DNA from: JBBATK01 sp044228685
Lineage (GTDB): Bacteria; Bacteroidota; Ignavibacteria; Kapaibacteriales; NICIL-2
Assembly: GCA_044228685.1 (NCBI GenBank)
Contig: JBGAUL010000007.1
Location: forward strand, 62,001-126,000
Length of the DNA: 64,000 bases
Reading direction: 5' to 3'
Shown here: piece after piece, positions 51,007 to 61,283 of the stretch
Position numbering within the stretch: position 1 is the stretch's first letter
Layout of the letters: the number at the start of each line of letters is the position of its first letter
Program-made: the position numbers and the translations under genes
Notes under the pieces: model-generated
What the model was told of the DNA's origin: nothing
The model's database searches: none
What the model saw: the letters and a program-made list of their open reading frames with translations, nothing else

Positions 51007-52839
51007 CTACTCTACTGTAACACTCTTGGCAAGATTGCGAGGTTTGTCGACGTCGCATCCACGCTCTACCGCAATGTAGTAGGCAAGTAGTTGCAATGGA
51101 ATTGACGCGAGCACCGGTGTGAACACTGCCATCGTATTTGGAATGTAAATCACGTGGTTCGCCAATCGCTGAATCATTGTATCGCCTTCGCTGGCAATTG
51201 CCAAGACCTTGCCTCCACGAGCACGAACTTCTTCGATGTTGGAAACAACTTTGTCGTAAATCTCATCTTGTGTGGCAATGAAGACCACGGGCATGTTCTC
51301 ATCAATAAGTGCAATCGGACCATGCTTCATCTCTGCTGCAGGATAGCCTTCAGCATGGATATAGGAAATTTCCTTTAGCTTCAAAGCGCCTTCGAGGGCA
51401 ACAGGGAAGTTGAAGCCTCGTCCGAGGTAGAGAAAGTTCGTTGCATTCACATACTCCGGCACTATGCTCTGAACTGCATCAGCATGATCAAGGATGTGTT
51501 GGATCTTTTCAGGGAGCAACGCAAGCTCGGCTGCGAGGGCCTTGCCTTCAGTCATACCAAGACCTCGGTGACGTCCCAAATACATCGCCAACAATGACAA
51601 TACTGCCAGCTGAGACGTAAACGCTTTTGTTGAAGCAACGCCAATCTCTGGTCCTGCGTGTAAGTACACACCTGCATCTGTTTCACGGGCAATCGTTGAG
51701 CCCACCACATTGACCAAGCCCAAGGTTGTTGCACCTTTAAGCTTTGCCTCGCGAAGCGCCGCAAGCGTGTCTGCGGTTTCTCCGGATTGTGAAAGACCAA
51801 TTACGATATCATCCGGCTCAATCACGGGATTTCTATAGCGAAACTCAGAGGCGTATTCAACTTCAACAGGTATGCGAGCCAATTGCTCGATGAGATACTC
51901 GCCAACAAGTGCAGAGTGCCACGACGTGCCGCAGGCGGTGAAAATGATTCGTTTGGCTTTGATGAGCTTCGACGCAACGGTGTTGAGACCACCAAGCTTA
52001 ACGTTTCCTTCTTGCAGAAGCAATCGACCTCGAATCGAATCCTTGAATGTGCTCGGCTGCTCGAAAATCTCCTTCAACATAAAGTGCGGATAATTGCCGC
52101 GCTGAATCTGTTCAAGGTTGAATTCAAGTTCGTGAATCTCAGAGCTGATGTTTTGATTCTTGATAGTCTTGGTGGTATAGCCATCGCGACGTAAGACAGC
52201 CATCTCATCGTCGTTGAGATAGACGACGCGACGCATGTGCTCAACGATTGCAGAAGCATCTGAAGCGACGATATATTCACCGTCTCCAATGCCCACGACG
52301 ATGGGCGATCCTCTACGTGCGACAATGATCTTGTCCGGTTCGTAGGATGAAATAATAACCAAACCAAAAGTACCTTCGATCTCATTCAACGCGCTTCGTA
52401 CAGCCAACTCAAGGTCGTGCACTTTTTCGTAGAACATGCCAATGAGTACAGCTAAGACTTCAGAGTCCGTATCGCTCTTAAAAGTATATCCACTTTCACT
52501 GAGCTTCGTCTTGATCAGCGAGTAGTTTTCGATAATACCGTTATGGATGAGAGCGATGTTCCCGGATTGATCGGTATGTGGGTGAGCATTGACATCGTTT
52601 GGAGCACCGTGTGTTGCCCAACGTGTATGGCCAATGGCCAGTGTGCCTTTGAGCTTTGAATAGTCGAGCATTTCTTCCAAGTCCGCAACCTTACCTTTGC
52701 GCTTGGTAATGCTAAGACCATTCTCGTTAATCACAGCTACTCCGGCTGAATCGTAGCCTCTGTATTCAAGAAGTTTTAAGCCTTCTACAACAATGGTTGA
52801 AGCTTGTTTGGTTCCGATATAGCCGACAATTCCGCACAT
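51007..52839 (-). CDS. glmS: Glutamine-fructose-6-phosphate aminotransferase
   Basis: The first committed enzyme of UDP-GlcNAc synthesis for peptidoglycan and lipopolysaccharide: fructose 6-phosphate plus glutamine to glucosamine 6-phosphate. The 610-residue length is exactly typical. The N-terminal glutaminase has Cys2 as nucleophile (MCGIVGYIG), TRWATHGAP and the NHR/GHTRW region. Two SIS sugar-isomerase domains follow (ACGTSWHSALVGEYL, SQSGETADTLAALREAK; LGRGFNFPVALEGALKLKEIS), and the C-terminus is KPRNLAKSVTVE, the usual ending. No glmS ribozyme is evident upstream. AGGAG precedes the ATG. It comes after dacB on the same strand. Confidence 0.98.
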   Translation of the reverse strand: MCGIVGYIGTKQASTIVVEGLKLLEYRGYDSAGVAVINENGLSITKRKGKVADLEEMLDYSKLKGTLAIGHTRWATHGAPNDVNAHPHTDQSGNIALIHNGIIENYSLIKTKLSESGYTFKSDTDSEVLAVLIGMFYEKVHDLELAVRSALNEIEGTFGLVIISSYEPDKIIVARRGSPIVVGIGDGEYIVASDASAIVEHMRRVVYLNDDEMAVLRRDGYTTKTIKNQNISSEIHELEFNLEQIQRGNYPHFMLKEIFEQPSTFKDSIRGRLLLQEGNVKLGGLNTVASKLIKAKRIIFTACGTSWHSALVGEYLIEQLARIPVEVEYASEFRYRNPVIEPDDIVIGLSQSGETADTLAALREAKLKGATTLGLVNVVGSTIARETDAGVYLHAGPEIGVASTKAFTSQLAVLSLLAMYLGRHRGLGMTEGKALAAELALLPEKIQHILDHADAVQSIVPEYVNATNFLYLGRGFNFPVALEGALKLKEISYIHAEGYPAAEMKHGPIALIDENMPVVFIATQDEIYDKVVSNIEEVRARGGKVLAIASEGDTMIQRLANHVIYIPNTMAVFTPVLASIPLQLLAYYIAVERGCDVDKPRNLAKSVTVE

Positions 52840-52914
52840 GTGAACTCCTGCAAGTCAAAGGATTTTACGAATATACCTGTTGTTCCTCCCGCACCGAGGA
52901 CGAATCATTCGACA

Positions 52915-54804
52915 CTAACGCAGAGACGGTACAGCAATTGTGCCATCTTTGAAAGAAAATTCGGCTAACTGCACCGCAATGGCGTTTTCGAGCTGTTTAA
53001 AGCCTCCGACGCCCGCACCATTGGTAATAATTGAGAAGCAAAGTCGTTCTCCGTCGCGCGTCCGTACATATCCACTCAAGGCGCTGACGTTGTTATGGGT
53101 ACCGGTTTTTGCTCGAACGTTGCCCTGCGCATTGGTGCCGACCATGCGTTTATGAAGTGTACCATCAACACCGGCAATTGCCATTGTGTTGTAAAACACC
53201 GAAGAGAATGGTTGCTCGGAAATAGCCTTGAGCATCAAGAGTTGGGTTGCGGCTGAAGTTTTGTTGCGACGCGACAAACCTGAACCGTCAAAGAGCTGAC
53301 ATCCATCAAGAGGAATCTTTGCCGAATCGAGTATTGCAGAAATCGTCTGAAAGGCGTGCACATTACACTGATTGTTTCCGCAACAGGTCGCACCGACAAT
53401 TTTCATCACGTGCTCGGCGACGAAATTGTCGCTGTTCTTGTTCACGGGGAGCAAGAGTTCCGTCAAAGGACGTCGAACTTCCGCCACGACCTTTGCCTGA
53501 GGTCCCGCTGAGCCTGTTCGAATACTTCCTTCAACCTTGATCCCTTCCGCAAGCAAAGAGCGGAAGAAAATACCCGTTGCAGCAAGAGCCGGGTTGCGAA
53601 TCTCGTAGCTGTACGACGAAGTAGAATTAGGAGCAGGATTTCCACTCACAACAAATTCCTGCACGCCATCACGAAGGAGTACTGTGTTGACACGGAGTAC
53701 GACGCGGTTCTTAGCAGGAGCAGCGGCGCGACGAGCTTTGTGGCGACGAAGAATGATATCACCTGCAGTTTGCTCGACAAGGTCCTGACTCGATGTCCAC
53801 GATGAAAGTGATTCGACATTCTCGCTGCTTGATTTGAACAGTAATGCATGTGACTTGCGTCGCTTAGCGCTCTTCTTCGGTGCAGGTTGCACGTGTCTAC
53901 GTCCACGACGAATCGCCGCAGCGTGTTTCTTCGGCGGTCCTGCTTTGGGTCGTGGCAGTGGATGCTTGAGATCTTTTGGGCGAATTGGCGTCGTAATCTT
54001 CGGACTGACCTTAGCTTCAGGAGTAAGGGTAGTAGCACTAGTTTTCTTCTTCGCTTCACTTGGTGCTTCTGACGAAGGACCGTTGAGCGTGACTTTAAAT
54101 GCTTGTGACTGCGGTACAGTTTGAGCATGAGCCACACCGCGTGAGCTAGCGCTCACAAGAACAGTGACTTGATTGCGATTAATCCCAAGTGCAGATATAG
54201 GCGCGAGTGATTCCATGCGCTCTCTGTCGCCGCTGTATGCTTGTCGGTCAGTGAGATTATCAAAGAAGGAAGCATCAGCAACAACATCACCTTTTATTGC
54301 TTTGATACCGGCTCGACGAACTCGTTCGGCAAGAGCTTCGATGTCGGAGACTCCTAACAGACAGTCGCCATGCCCAATGAGATAAACGTTGCCATTCAAC
54401 ACAGAGTCTTTGCCTATTGTTCCATCGTAAGCGATCTGCGTAGGAACTCCATAATCTGCGCCCAACAGTTTCATGGCTGCATAGGCAAAAAAGAGTTTGG
54501 TGGTGGACGCCGGTGTGAGAGCTGTGTGCGAATTGTGCTCAAAGACCATCTTCTGGCGATCGAGAGAATACACAGCAACGCTTTGCTTGGCTTTCTTGAG
54601 AATAGGGGAGGCTACGATGCGCTGAAGATTGGCAAGGAGTTGCCTATAGTTTGACACACTGTCGGCAGCACTCTGTCTGCTCGTCGGCGCATCTGCTTTC
54701 TGTTCAGGCACATCTTGCTCCTGCGCGCGGAGCTGTGAATGAACACTTAGAATCAATACCGCAACTGTCAACACCAATCGTGGTGTCAAAAAAACTTCTC
54801 TCAT
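52915..54804 (-). CDS. dacB: D-alanyl-D-alanine carboxypeptidase/endopeptidase (PBP4 family) with a basic Lys/Pro-rich insertion
   Basis: A periplasmic peptidoglycan hydrolase of the PBP4/DacB family that trims stem peptides. A signal peptide leads to the catalytic domain: SxxK at Ser100 (PASTTKLFF), SxN (NSDNFVAEH) and KTG (RAKTGTHNNVSALSGY). The protein is 629 residues, about 130-150 longer than many PBP4 proteins. The extra length is a stretch around residues 242-335 full of Lys, Arg and Pro (for example SPKITTPIRPKDLKH, GPPKKHAAAIRRGRRHVQ, KKSAKRRKSHALL), in one of the domains between SxxK and SxN. It starts 23 bases after the rseP stop, so the two likely share a transcript; glmS is downstream. 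Confidence 0.93.
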   Translation of the reverse strand: MREVFLTPRLVLTVAVLILSVHSQLRAQEQDVPEQKADAPTSRQSAADSVSNYRQLLANLQRIVASPILKKAKQSVAVYSLDRQKMVFEHNSHTALTPASTTKLFFAYAAMKLLGADYGVPTQIAYDGTIGKDSVLNGNVYLIGHGDCLLGVSDIEALAERVRRAGIKAIKGDVVADASFFDNLTDRQAYSGDRERMESLAPISALGINRNQVTVLVSASSRGVAHAQTVPQSQAFKVTLNGPSSEAPSEAKKKTSATTLTPEAKVSPKITTPIRPKDLKHPLPRPKAGPPKKHAAAIRRGRRHVQPAPKKSAKRRKSHALLFKSSSENVESLSSWTSSQDLVEQTAGDIILRRHKARRAAAPAKNRVVLRVNTVLLRDGVQEFVVSGNPAPNSTSSYSYEIRNPALAATGIFFRSLLAEGIKVEGSIRTGSAGPQAKVVAEVRRPLTELLLPVNKNSDNFVAEHVMKIVGATCCGNNQCNVHAFQTISAILDSAKIPLDGCQLFDGSGLSRRNKTSAATQLLMLKAISEQPFSSVFYNTMAIAGVDGTLHKRMVGTNAQGNVRAKTGTHNNVSALSGYVRTRDGERLCFSIITNGAGVGGFKQLENAIAVQLAEFSFKDGTIAVPSLR

Positions 54805-54827
54805 GTGCTGCTACGAGGTGGGAAGAA

Positions 54828-56198
54828 TTAGTGTCTGGTAAAGTCATTGTACAAGACGAAGGCCATAAGCATCAGAAGGGCAATAAACCCGACTTGCTGG
54901 AAGGCCATCTTAACTTTGACTGATACCTCGCGCCGCAATATACCCTCTATGATGATAAACACGAGGTGTCCGCCATCAAGAGCCGGTATTGGCAGGATAT
55001 TCAAAACCGCCAGAGTTACGGAAAGTGTAGATACAAAGACCAGAAATGTCGACCAGCCAATTTGAGCAGATTGGGTCGCGCTCTTAGCAATCGCCAACGG
55101 ACCACCCAATGCGTTCTTAGCCTTCACTTCACCTTTGAAGATCATCAACACCATGTTCACAAATGCTTGAGCATAGCTCTTCATTTGCATAGTTCCAACG
55201 CTCAGGGCTTCAAAGAAACCATACTGTGTGGTTTCCATCTTGCCGGTGATGACTGTTTGAATGCTAACGCCGATACGACCGCTTTCGTCCGGTGTACAAC
55301 TAAGATTAACAGGACCACCTTTTCGCTGAACCACGAAGTTGAGATTCTGTCCCTTATTTGTCTGTACGAATTCCTGGAACTGCTCTGTCGTGTACAATTG
55401 CTTTGAAGAAATTTCAAGCACAGTATCGCCGGCTTGAAAGCCCGCAGCAGCAGCGGGACGTGATGCTTCGACCGCAGCTACAAAAGTTCTGCAACCTTCG
55501 GGGTACAATCCAAAACTCTTGCGGGACTCCAGAACGGTGGTGACGGCGGCAGCTTTGATAGGCAAATCAATCACTTGTCCGCCACGTTCAATCGCCAGGT
55601 TGACATCCTTGCCAATATTATCCAAGAACATATAGTGTTCGAGGTCATCAAAGTTGCTCACTTCGATACCATTCATCTTCAACACTTTGTCGCCGTCGCG
55701 GAAACCAAGTTGTTCAGCCGGTGAGTTCTTTGCAACGTGTGATATAGTGCGGGTTGCAAGGACGGTCTTTCCATTTGCGAAATTCAATCCAACCAGAATC
55801 GCAATTGCCAAGAGAATGTTCATGATAACGCCGGCAGAGATCATGAAGATCTTTTGCCAGGTTCCTTTTGCTCTGAACTCCCAGGGCTGGACAGGTTTGT
55901 TGGCAAAGTCGGCTTCCATACTCTCATCAACCATACCGAGAATGCGCACGTAACCGCCAAGTGGCAATGCTGACAAACGGTAATCGGTACATCCTTCGCC
56001 GTCCCATGTATCCGGTAGGTTTCCAAAACTGAAACCGGTTTTACGGTTCCAGCCAAAGAGACGAGGTCCCATTCCAATCGCAAATACATCAGCTCTGGTT
56101 CCGGTTAGCTTTGCTGCTAAAAAGTGACCAAGCTCGTGTATCACAACGAGCGGAAAAATCGCGAGTATGAAGTAACCAATGTTGCTGAGAATTTCCAT
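54828..56198 (-). CDS. rseP: Site-2 intramembrane metalloprotease (RseP family)
   Basis: A zinc protease that cuts transmembrane anti-sigma factors and leftover signal peptides within the membrane. The 456-residue product has the zinc motif HELGHF in the first helix (about residues 21-26), two PDZ domains (around AEQLGFRDGDKVLKMNGIEV and AAAGFQAGDTVLEISSKQL) and the third-ligand motif NILPIPALDGGH near the C-terminus. Four membrane helices are evident. It sits between dxr (21 bases upstream) and dacB (23 bases downstream). The ECF/anti-sigma pair in this window is a possible client by family precedent, not by sequence proof. Confidence 0.95.
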   Translation of the reverse strand: MEILSNIGYFILAIFPLVVIHELGHFLAAKLTGTRADVFAIGMGPRLFGWNRKTGFSFGNLPDTWDGEGCTDYRLSALPLGGYVRILGMVDESMEADFANKPVQPWEFRAKGTWQKIFMISAGVIMNILLAIAILVGLNFANGKTVLATRTISHVAKNSPAEQLGFRDGDKVLKMNGIEVSNFDDLEHYMFLDNIGKDVNLAIERGGQVIDLPIKAAAVTTVLESRKSFGLYPEGCRTFVAAVEASRPAAAAGFQAGDTVLEISSKQLYTTEQFQEFVQTNKGQNLNFVVQRKGGPVNLSCTPDESGRIGVSIQTVITGKMETTQYGFFEALSVGTMQMKSYAQAFVNMVLMIFKGEVKAKNALGGPLAIAKSATQSAQIGWSTFLVFVSTLSVTLAVLNILPIPALDGGHLVFIIIEGILRREVSVKVKMAFQQVGFIALLMLMAFVLYNDFTRH

Positions 56199-56219
56199 AA
56201 ATCAAGAATTAGTGTCGTG

Positions 56220-57371
56220 TCATAGCTGGAGGCGGGTCCGGGCAAGCTGACGAGCCTCGGAATCGCTTTCAATAATACTCTGCAAAGACGGATGATCAAT
56301 AACATCCATTGCATCAAGTGTTTCGTTGATTACGCGCGGGATGTCGACAAACTGAATTGTCTTCTTCAGAAATGCTGCGACCGCAACTTCGTTTGCAGCA
56401 TTCATGATCGCCGGCGCCGTTCCACCGCGCTCATGCGCTTGATAGGCAATCGACAAGCACGGAAAGCGCTTGGTGTCAGGTTGTTCAAAGGTCATTGAAT
56501 TGAACTTGGCAAAATTCAATCGCTCAAAACTACTCTGACTGCGCTGTGGCCAAGTCAGCGCGTAGTGAATCGGAAGATTCATCTCAGGAATGCCCATCTG
56601 CGCTTTGATCGATCCATCGGTGAATTGCACCATAGAGTGAATGATGCTCTGCGGGTGAATCACCACGTCAATGCTTGAAATATCCAATCCAAAGAGCCAG
56701 CATGCTTCAATAACTTCAAAGCCTTTGTTCATCAATGTTGCGGAGTCTACGGTGATTTTGGATCCCATTGACCAGTTCGGATGACGCAAGGCTTGTTCCA
56801 CCGTCACATTTGCAAGTTGTTCAGCCGGTGTGTCTCTGAAGGGTCCGCCGGAGGCTGTAATAAACACCCGCTCAATCGAATCCATCGACTCACCAACCAA
56901 GCATTGCAGAATTGCGCTGTGCTCCGAATCAACGGCGATAATAGGTACTTCTTTTTCAAGCGCGGTTGGCATAATAACGCTGCCGGCGCTTACCAGTGTT
57001 TCTTTGTTCGCCAAGGCAATGGGAATGCCGCGTTCGATAGCTCGGAGCGTAGGCACAACACCGCTGAATCCGACGAGTGCAGACATGAGTATTGAATTCT
57101 TGGGCGACGAAGCGGCTTCGCACAATCCCTCTTCACCAACAAGTATCTCGCCCTTGAACTGACTGATATCCAGAAATCTCTTTACAACCGATTCATCTCG
57201 AATTGCAACACCATGTACGTTAAAGCGCTGAACTTGCGTGGCAAGAAGTTCGATGTTGTTGTTGGTACTGAGATAGGCGATTTCCGTCTGCGGGTGATGA
57301 GCCGCAATGACATTCAATGTCTGCGTTCCAATGGAGCCGGTCGAGCCGAGAATACTAATAGTGTGGTGCAT
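56220..57371 (-). CDS. dxr: 1-deoxy-D-xylulose 5-phosphate reductoisomerase
   Basis: The second enzyme of the MEP isoprenoid pathway (DXP to MEP, NADPH-dependent). About 383 residues. It begins MHHTISILGSTGSIGTQTLNVI with the dinucleotide-binding loop; substrate and metal motifs include ALANKETLVSAG, VDSEHSAILQCL and FITASGGPFRDT, plus NKGFEVIEACWLF. I placed the start at 57371; a TTG seven codons upstream is possible but not typical. Followed by rseP with only 21 bases between, as in many bacteria where dxr and rseP are neighbours. Confidence 0.97.
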   Translation of the reverse strand: MHHTISILGSTGSIGTQTLNVIAAHHPQTEIAYLSTNNNIELLATQVQRFNVHGVAIRDESVVKRFLDISQFKGEILVGEEGLCEAASSPKNSILMSALVGFSGVVPTLRAIERGIPIALANKETLVSAGSVIMPTALEKEVPIIAVDSEHSAILQCLVGESMDSIERVFITASGGPFRDTPAEQLANVTVEQALRHPNWSMGSKITVDSATLMNKGFEVIEACWLFGLDISSIDVVIHPQSIIHSMVQFTDGSIKAQMGIPEMNLPIHYALTWPQRSQSSFERLNFAKFNSMTFEQPDTKRFPCLSIAYQAHERGGTAPAIMNAANEVAVAAFLKKTIQFVDIPRVINETLDAMDVIDHPSLQSIIESDSEARQLARTRLQL

Positions 57372-57550
57372 GTCCTTCGGGATAAGTCGCAATTTAAGCG
57401 CAGATGGGGTATTTCAGTCCCTCGCACTATCAACACAGGCGTGCTCGTCGTGTATCGTAGCGGAAAGACGCGTTGCCGCAGTTTGCAATAATCGAGCTCA
57501 AAGGATGGGAAAAGAGGCAATATTCGTCCGGTCTGAGCTAAAGCTTGATT

Positions 57551-60500
57551 TTAGGTCGTGGTCAAGAATCTCACGTTCGACGGACCAAAAATCTCCGCAA
57601 TTCTATCCGCTGTAGCTTCATTGAGCGCCAGACCGAGATTGGTAACATGATATTGAACTAGAGGAGCACCATTGCGCTGAATGTGAAAGGCAACCGAGAT
57701 TCCTTTGTTTGCGCGATCATCGCACAGTGCTTTCAGCTCTCGCAGTTTGAATTCTTCGGTTGACTCTTCGAGTCGCAAGGAATAACCGCGAGCGAACTTC
57801 TGGATGGCGTGGTCGATAGACACGACGTCATCAGCCGTAATCTTGATTTGACCGTCATCACGAAGCTCCGCCTTACCGGTCACCACTACCGGACTTCCAT
57901 CATAAATGAGCTCGCGGAACTGAGCATACGCTTCGCTCCAAAAAATCACCTCGCCCTTAGCCGTCATGTCCTCGATCATGGCGAAGGCGATTTGTTTTTC
58001 GCGCTTATCCAGTCGAGTTCTCACCGCAGACAGCAATCCGACCACACGTGCAGATTTACCAATCATGGGTGAGTCGCTCTTTGAAAGTAGGAGACTAGCA
58101 AACGATGATACTTGAAGAGCATATCGTTGTAGAGGATGTCCACTGATGTAGAAGTTCAGATACTCGTATTCCTTCTCGAGACGCTCAGTTTCTGACCACG
58201 GCTCGATCTCCGGCAGCTTTGGTTCAACGACCGTCTCTTTGGAGTCTTCACCAAACAGACTATCCATTTCAGAGTACTTGTTGTCGTTGACTTGTTTTGC
58301 CCACTCAAGTGCGTAATCAATAACTGTAAAGAGTTGAGAACGATGCCCCTGATTGAGCGAGTCGAATGCACCTGCAGCTACGAGAGCTTCCATTGCACGC
58401 TTGTTGACAAGACGAATGTCGACACGACGAATGAAATCAAAGAAGGAGACAAAGGGTCCGTCCTCGCGAGCTTTGATAATCGACTCCACAGCCGGAATAC
58501 CAAGGTTCTTAATGCCAGCCAAGCCAAACACGATTGTCTGCGGATTAACAGCAGCAAAGGTGACGCCTGACTTATTCACATCAGGTGGTAGAACATCGAT
58601 CGAAAACTTGCGCGCTTCTTCCATCAAGGCAGTGATGCGCGTCAGATTGTTGATGTCGTTTGTCATGTTCGACGCAAGAAACTCTGCCGTGTAGTGTTTC
58701 TTGAGCCAAGCCGTTTGGAATGCGAGGTAGGAATAAGCTACAGAGTGCGACTTATTGAATCCGTATTGAGAGAACTTCTGGAACAAATCAAAGATCTGCT
58801 CAGATGTCTTCTCGTCGATATTCTGGTGTTCCTTGGCACCCTGAACGAAGCCGCTTCGTTGTTCGGCCATAGCCTTGGGATCCTTCTTACCCATCGCGCG
58901 ACGCATCATGTCGGCTTGAGCTAGAGTAAAGCCGGCCAGATCCTGCACAAGCTGCATTACCTGCTCTTGATAGGCGATGATACCGTATGTGTTCTTGAGA
59001 CGAGACTCCATCAACGGATGGATGTAGCTGATGGGCTTGCGTCCGTGTTTACGTTCGATGAACTCGGGGATGCTCTCCATCGGACCCGGACGATACAGCG
59101 CGTTCATAGCTGTAAGCTCTTCCAAGTTCTTTGGACGCAGTGCGCGCAAGTACTCGGTCATTTTGTCCGACTCAAACTGGAACACTGCCATCGTTCGACC
59201 CTGCGCTATCATGTCATAAGTAGCAGCGTCGTCAAAGTCTATAGCGTCAATGTCAATATCAACATCATAGTTGCGCTTGATCTGTTCGATGCTACGATCA
59301 ATAATTGACAAGGTCGCCAATCCAAGAAAGTCCATCTTGAGCAGACCCGCGTCCTCAAGATCTTTCATGGTGTACATCGTTGCTTCAGCCGTGTTCGGTC
59401 CCTTGTAAATGGGCACGTAATCCGTCACCGGTCCCGGCGTAATCACCACACCCGCCGCGTGCGTCGAAGCATTACGAGCAAAGCCCTCAAGTACCGTGGC
59501 ATACTCGAGCATCTGCTTGATTTTTGGATCATCAGTGTCTTTGACCCAACGAAGTTCCGGCAACTTCAACGCATCGGCGATTGGCGTCACTTTTCCTTGG
59601 ATGACGGGAATCTTCTCCGTAATTGAATTGATGGTGGACAGCGGAATACCAAGTACACGACCAACATCTTTGATCACAGCTCGCGGTGCAAGCGTTCCAA
59701 AGGTGATGATTTGGGCAACTGATTCATTGCCATATTTCTCGCGCACGTAGTCGAGCACGACGTCGCGCTTTTCGTCACTGAAGTCCACGTCAATATCAGG
59801 CATGGACACACGATCAGGATTCAAAAAGCGTTCGAAGAAGAGATCGAATTTGAGTGGATCGATCTTTGTGATTCCAAGGGCATAGGCAACGAGCGAACCG
59901 GCAGCTGAACCACGGCCTGGTCCGACGCTCACGCCACGCTCACGTGCAGCCTTGATGAAATCCTGCACAATCAAAAAGTAACCGGCATAGCCCATTCGCT
60001 TGATCACGCTCAACTCAAACTTGGCGCGATCCATAGCTTCTGATGGTATTGGCTTGTAGAAGCGCTCCAAGCCAAGCATCGTCAGTTCTTCCAGATACTC
60101 GTCTAGATTCGTTGCCTTCGACTCCGCTGGAATAGGGAAGACAGGCATCTTGAGATCTGACTTCAAGTTCACGGCGCATTTCTCGGCAACTTCCAGAGTG
60201 GTTTCGAGAGCAGAAGGCATGTTCTTGAACAGCTTCTTCATCTCGTTCTGGGTCTTGAAATACATCTCCGGAACTTTGTAACGGAGTTGGTTGACGTCAT
60301 AAGTGCCTGCTGTTGCAGCACTGACGTCTTTGATCATCAAGTGTACGTTGTGCGGGACAGCGTGCTCTTTGCGGATGTAATGACAGTCGTTGGACACGAT
60401 CATCTTGATACCGCACTCAGCCGCGATACGCGGAACACCTTCAAGCACGGCTTCGTCTTCGGGCAAACCATGATTCTGCAATTCGAGATACCAATCGTCG

Positions 60501-61012
60501 CCGAATTGTTCCTTGAACCAAAGCGCATTACGTTTTGCTTCTTCGTAGTTACCGCGAACCAGTGGTTCGTTCACCACACCGGAGAGGCAAGCTGACAAAG
60601 CAACAAGTCCTTCTTTGTACTGCACGAGTAGTTCACGGTCGATACGAGGCTTGTAGTAGAATCCTTCGGTATGACCAAGTGACACCAGCTTCATGAGGTT
60701 CTTGTAGCCAATGTCGTTCTTCGCGAGCAACACAAGGTGATTGTAATTGCGCTGATTGGAGCCCTTCTTGGTCATAACTCGATCAAAGCGCGATCCTGTC
60801 GCAAGGTACACTTCACATCCAATAATTGCCTTGATGCCGGCCTTCTTGGCTTTCTTGTAGAACTCATGACATCCAAACATCACACCGTGATCGGTCAAGG
60901 CGATGGCGCTTTGTCCGTCGGCAACGGCTGCATGTATCAACTGATCTGGCGTACATGCCGCGTCGAGCAGTGAATAGTGCGTGTGATTATGAAGATGAAC
61001 GTAATCCGACAT
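57551..61012 (-). CDS. dnaE: DNA polymerase III alpha subunit
   Basis: The replicative polymerase. The 1,153-residue protein is a standard DnaE. The N-terminal PHP domain starts YVHLHNHTHYSLLDAAC. The Pol3 palm carries the catalytic aspartates in MPDIDVDFSDEKRD (about 410-420) with GPGRGSAAGSLVAYALGI just before. The fingers have GRTMAVFQFESDKM and ALYRPGPMESIPEFI. Helix-hairpin-helix (LAGIKNLGIPAVESI) and OB-fold (RVVGLLSAVRTRLDK) regions follow. ATG start at 61012. It leads the minus-strand run dnaE, dxr, rseP, dacB, glmS, but 179 bases separate it from dxr. Confidence 0.98.
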   Translation of the reverse strand: MSDYVHLHNHTHYSLLDAACTPDQLIHAAVADGQSAIALTDHGVMFGCHEFYKKAKKAGIKAIIGCEVYLATGSRFDRVMTKKGSNQRNYNHLVLLAKNDIGYKNLMKLVSLGHTEGFYYKPRIDRELLVQYKEGLVALSACLSGVVNEPLVRGNYEEAKRNALWFKEQFGDDWYLELQNHGLPEDEAVLEGVPRIAAECGIKMIVSNDCHYIRKEHAVPHNVHLMIKDVSAATAGTYDVNQLRYKVPEMYFKTQNEMKKLFKNMPSALETTLEVAEKCAVNLKSDLKMPVFPIPAESKATNLDEYLEELTMLGLERFYKPIPSEAMDRAKFELSVIKRMGYAGYFLIVQDFIKAARERGVSVGPGRGSAAGSLVAYALGITKIDPLKFDLFFERFLNPDRVSMPDIDVDFSDEKRDVVLDYVREKYGNESVAQIITFGTLAPRAVIKDVGRVLGIPLSTINSITEKIPVIQGKVTPIADALKLPELRWVKDTDDPKIKQMLEYATVLEGFARNASTHAAGVVITPGPVTDYVPIYKGPNTAEATMYTMKDLEDAGLLKMDFLGLATLSIIDRSIEQIKRNYDVDIDIDAIDFDDAATYDMIAQGRTMAVFQFESDKMTEYLRALRPKNLEELTAMNALYRPGPMESIPEFIERKHGRKPISYIHPLMESRLKNTYGIIAYQEQVMQLVQDLAGFTLAQADMMRRAMGKKDPKAMAEQRSGFVQGAKEHQNIDEKTSEQIFDLFQKFSQYGFNKSHSVAYSYLAFQTAWLKKHYTAEFLASNMTNDINNLTRITALMEEARKFSIDVLPPDVNKSGVTFAAVNPQTIVFGLAGIKNLGIPAVESIIKAREDGPFVSFFDFIRRVDIRLVNKRAMEALVAAGAFDSLNQGHRSQLFTVIDYALEWAKQVNDNKYSEMDSLFGEDSKETVVEPKLPEIEPWSETERLEKEYEYLNFYISGHPLQRYALQVSSFASLLLSKSDSPMIGKSARVVGLLSAVRTRLDKREKQIAFAMIEDMTAKGEVIFWSEAYAQFRELIYDGSPVVVTGKAELRDDGQIKITADDVVSIDHAIQKFARGYSLRLEESTEEFKLRELKALCDDRANKGISVAFHIQRNGAPLVQYHVTNLGLALNEATADRIAEIFGPSNVRFLTTT

Positions 61013-61260
61013 CTGGTGTTATCTGATGCTTAAGAGTGTGTCGTGCTGCTTTGGAGGCTTGCAAAATACCTGAGGAGCTGAACTGCTGACCACGAATTTT
61101 ATCAACATGGACGTGGTGAGTGTAGATGTGATTGCACTATCTCGAGTTGCGAGTATTGAGTTTCTTTCAAGTACCTAGTGTTTTCATACGCAAAGCACAA
61201 CTCAGACGAATCTCCATGAAAGTACTCTGCTTTCGCACCATCGCTCAAGCCTGAGCGTGG

Positions 61261-61268
61261 TATATTTG
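61261..61268 (+). promoter_or_regulatory. Bacteroidota-type -7 promoter box for the rmlD-like gene
   Basis: TATATTTG matches TAnnTTTG, 15 bases before the ATG; a very short leader would still include the GAAGGAA ribosome-binding site. No clear -33 box is seen. Confidence 0.35.
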
Positions 61269-61283
61269 AAGAAGGAACACACC

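Noticed and set aside
52840..52914. glmS ribozyme upstream of glmS
   Set aside because: The gap is only 75 bases and shows no ribozyme-like core.
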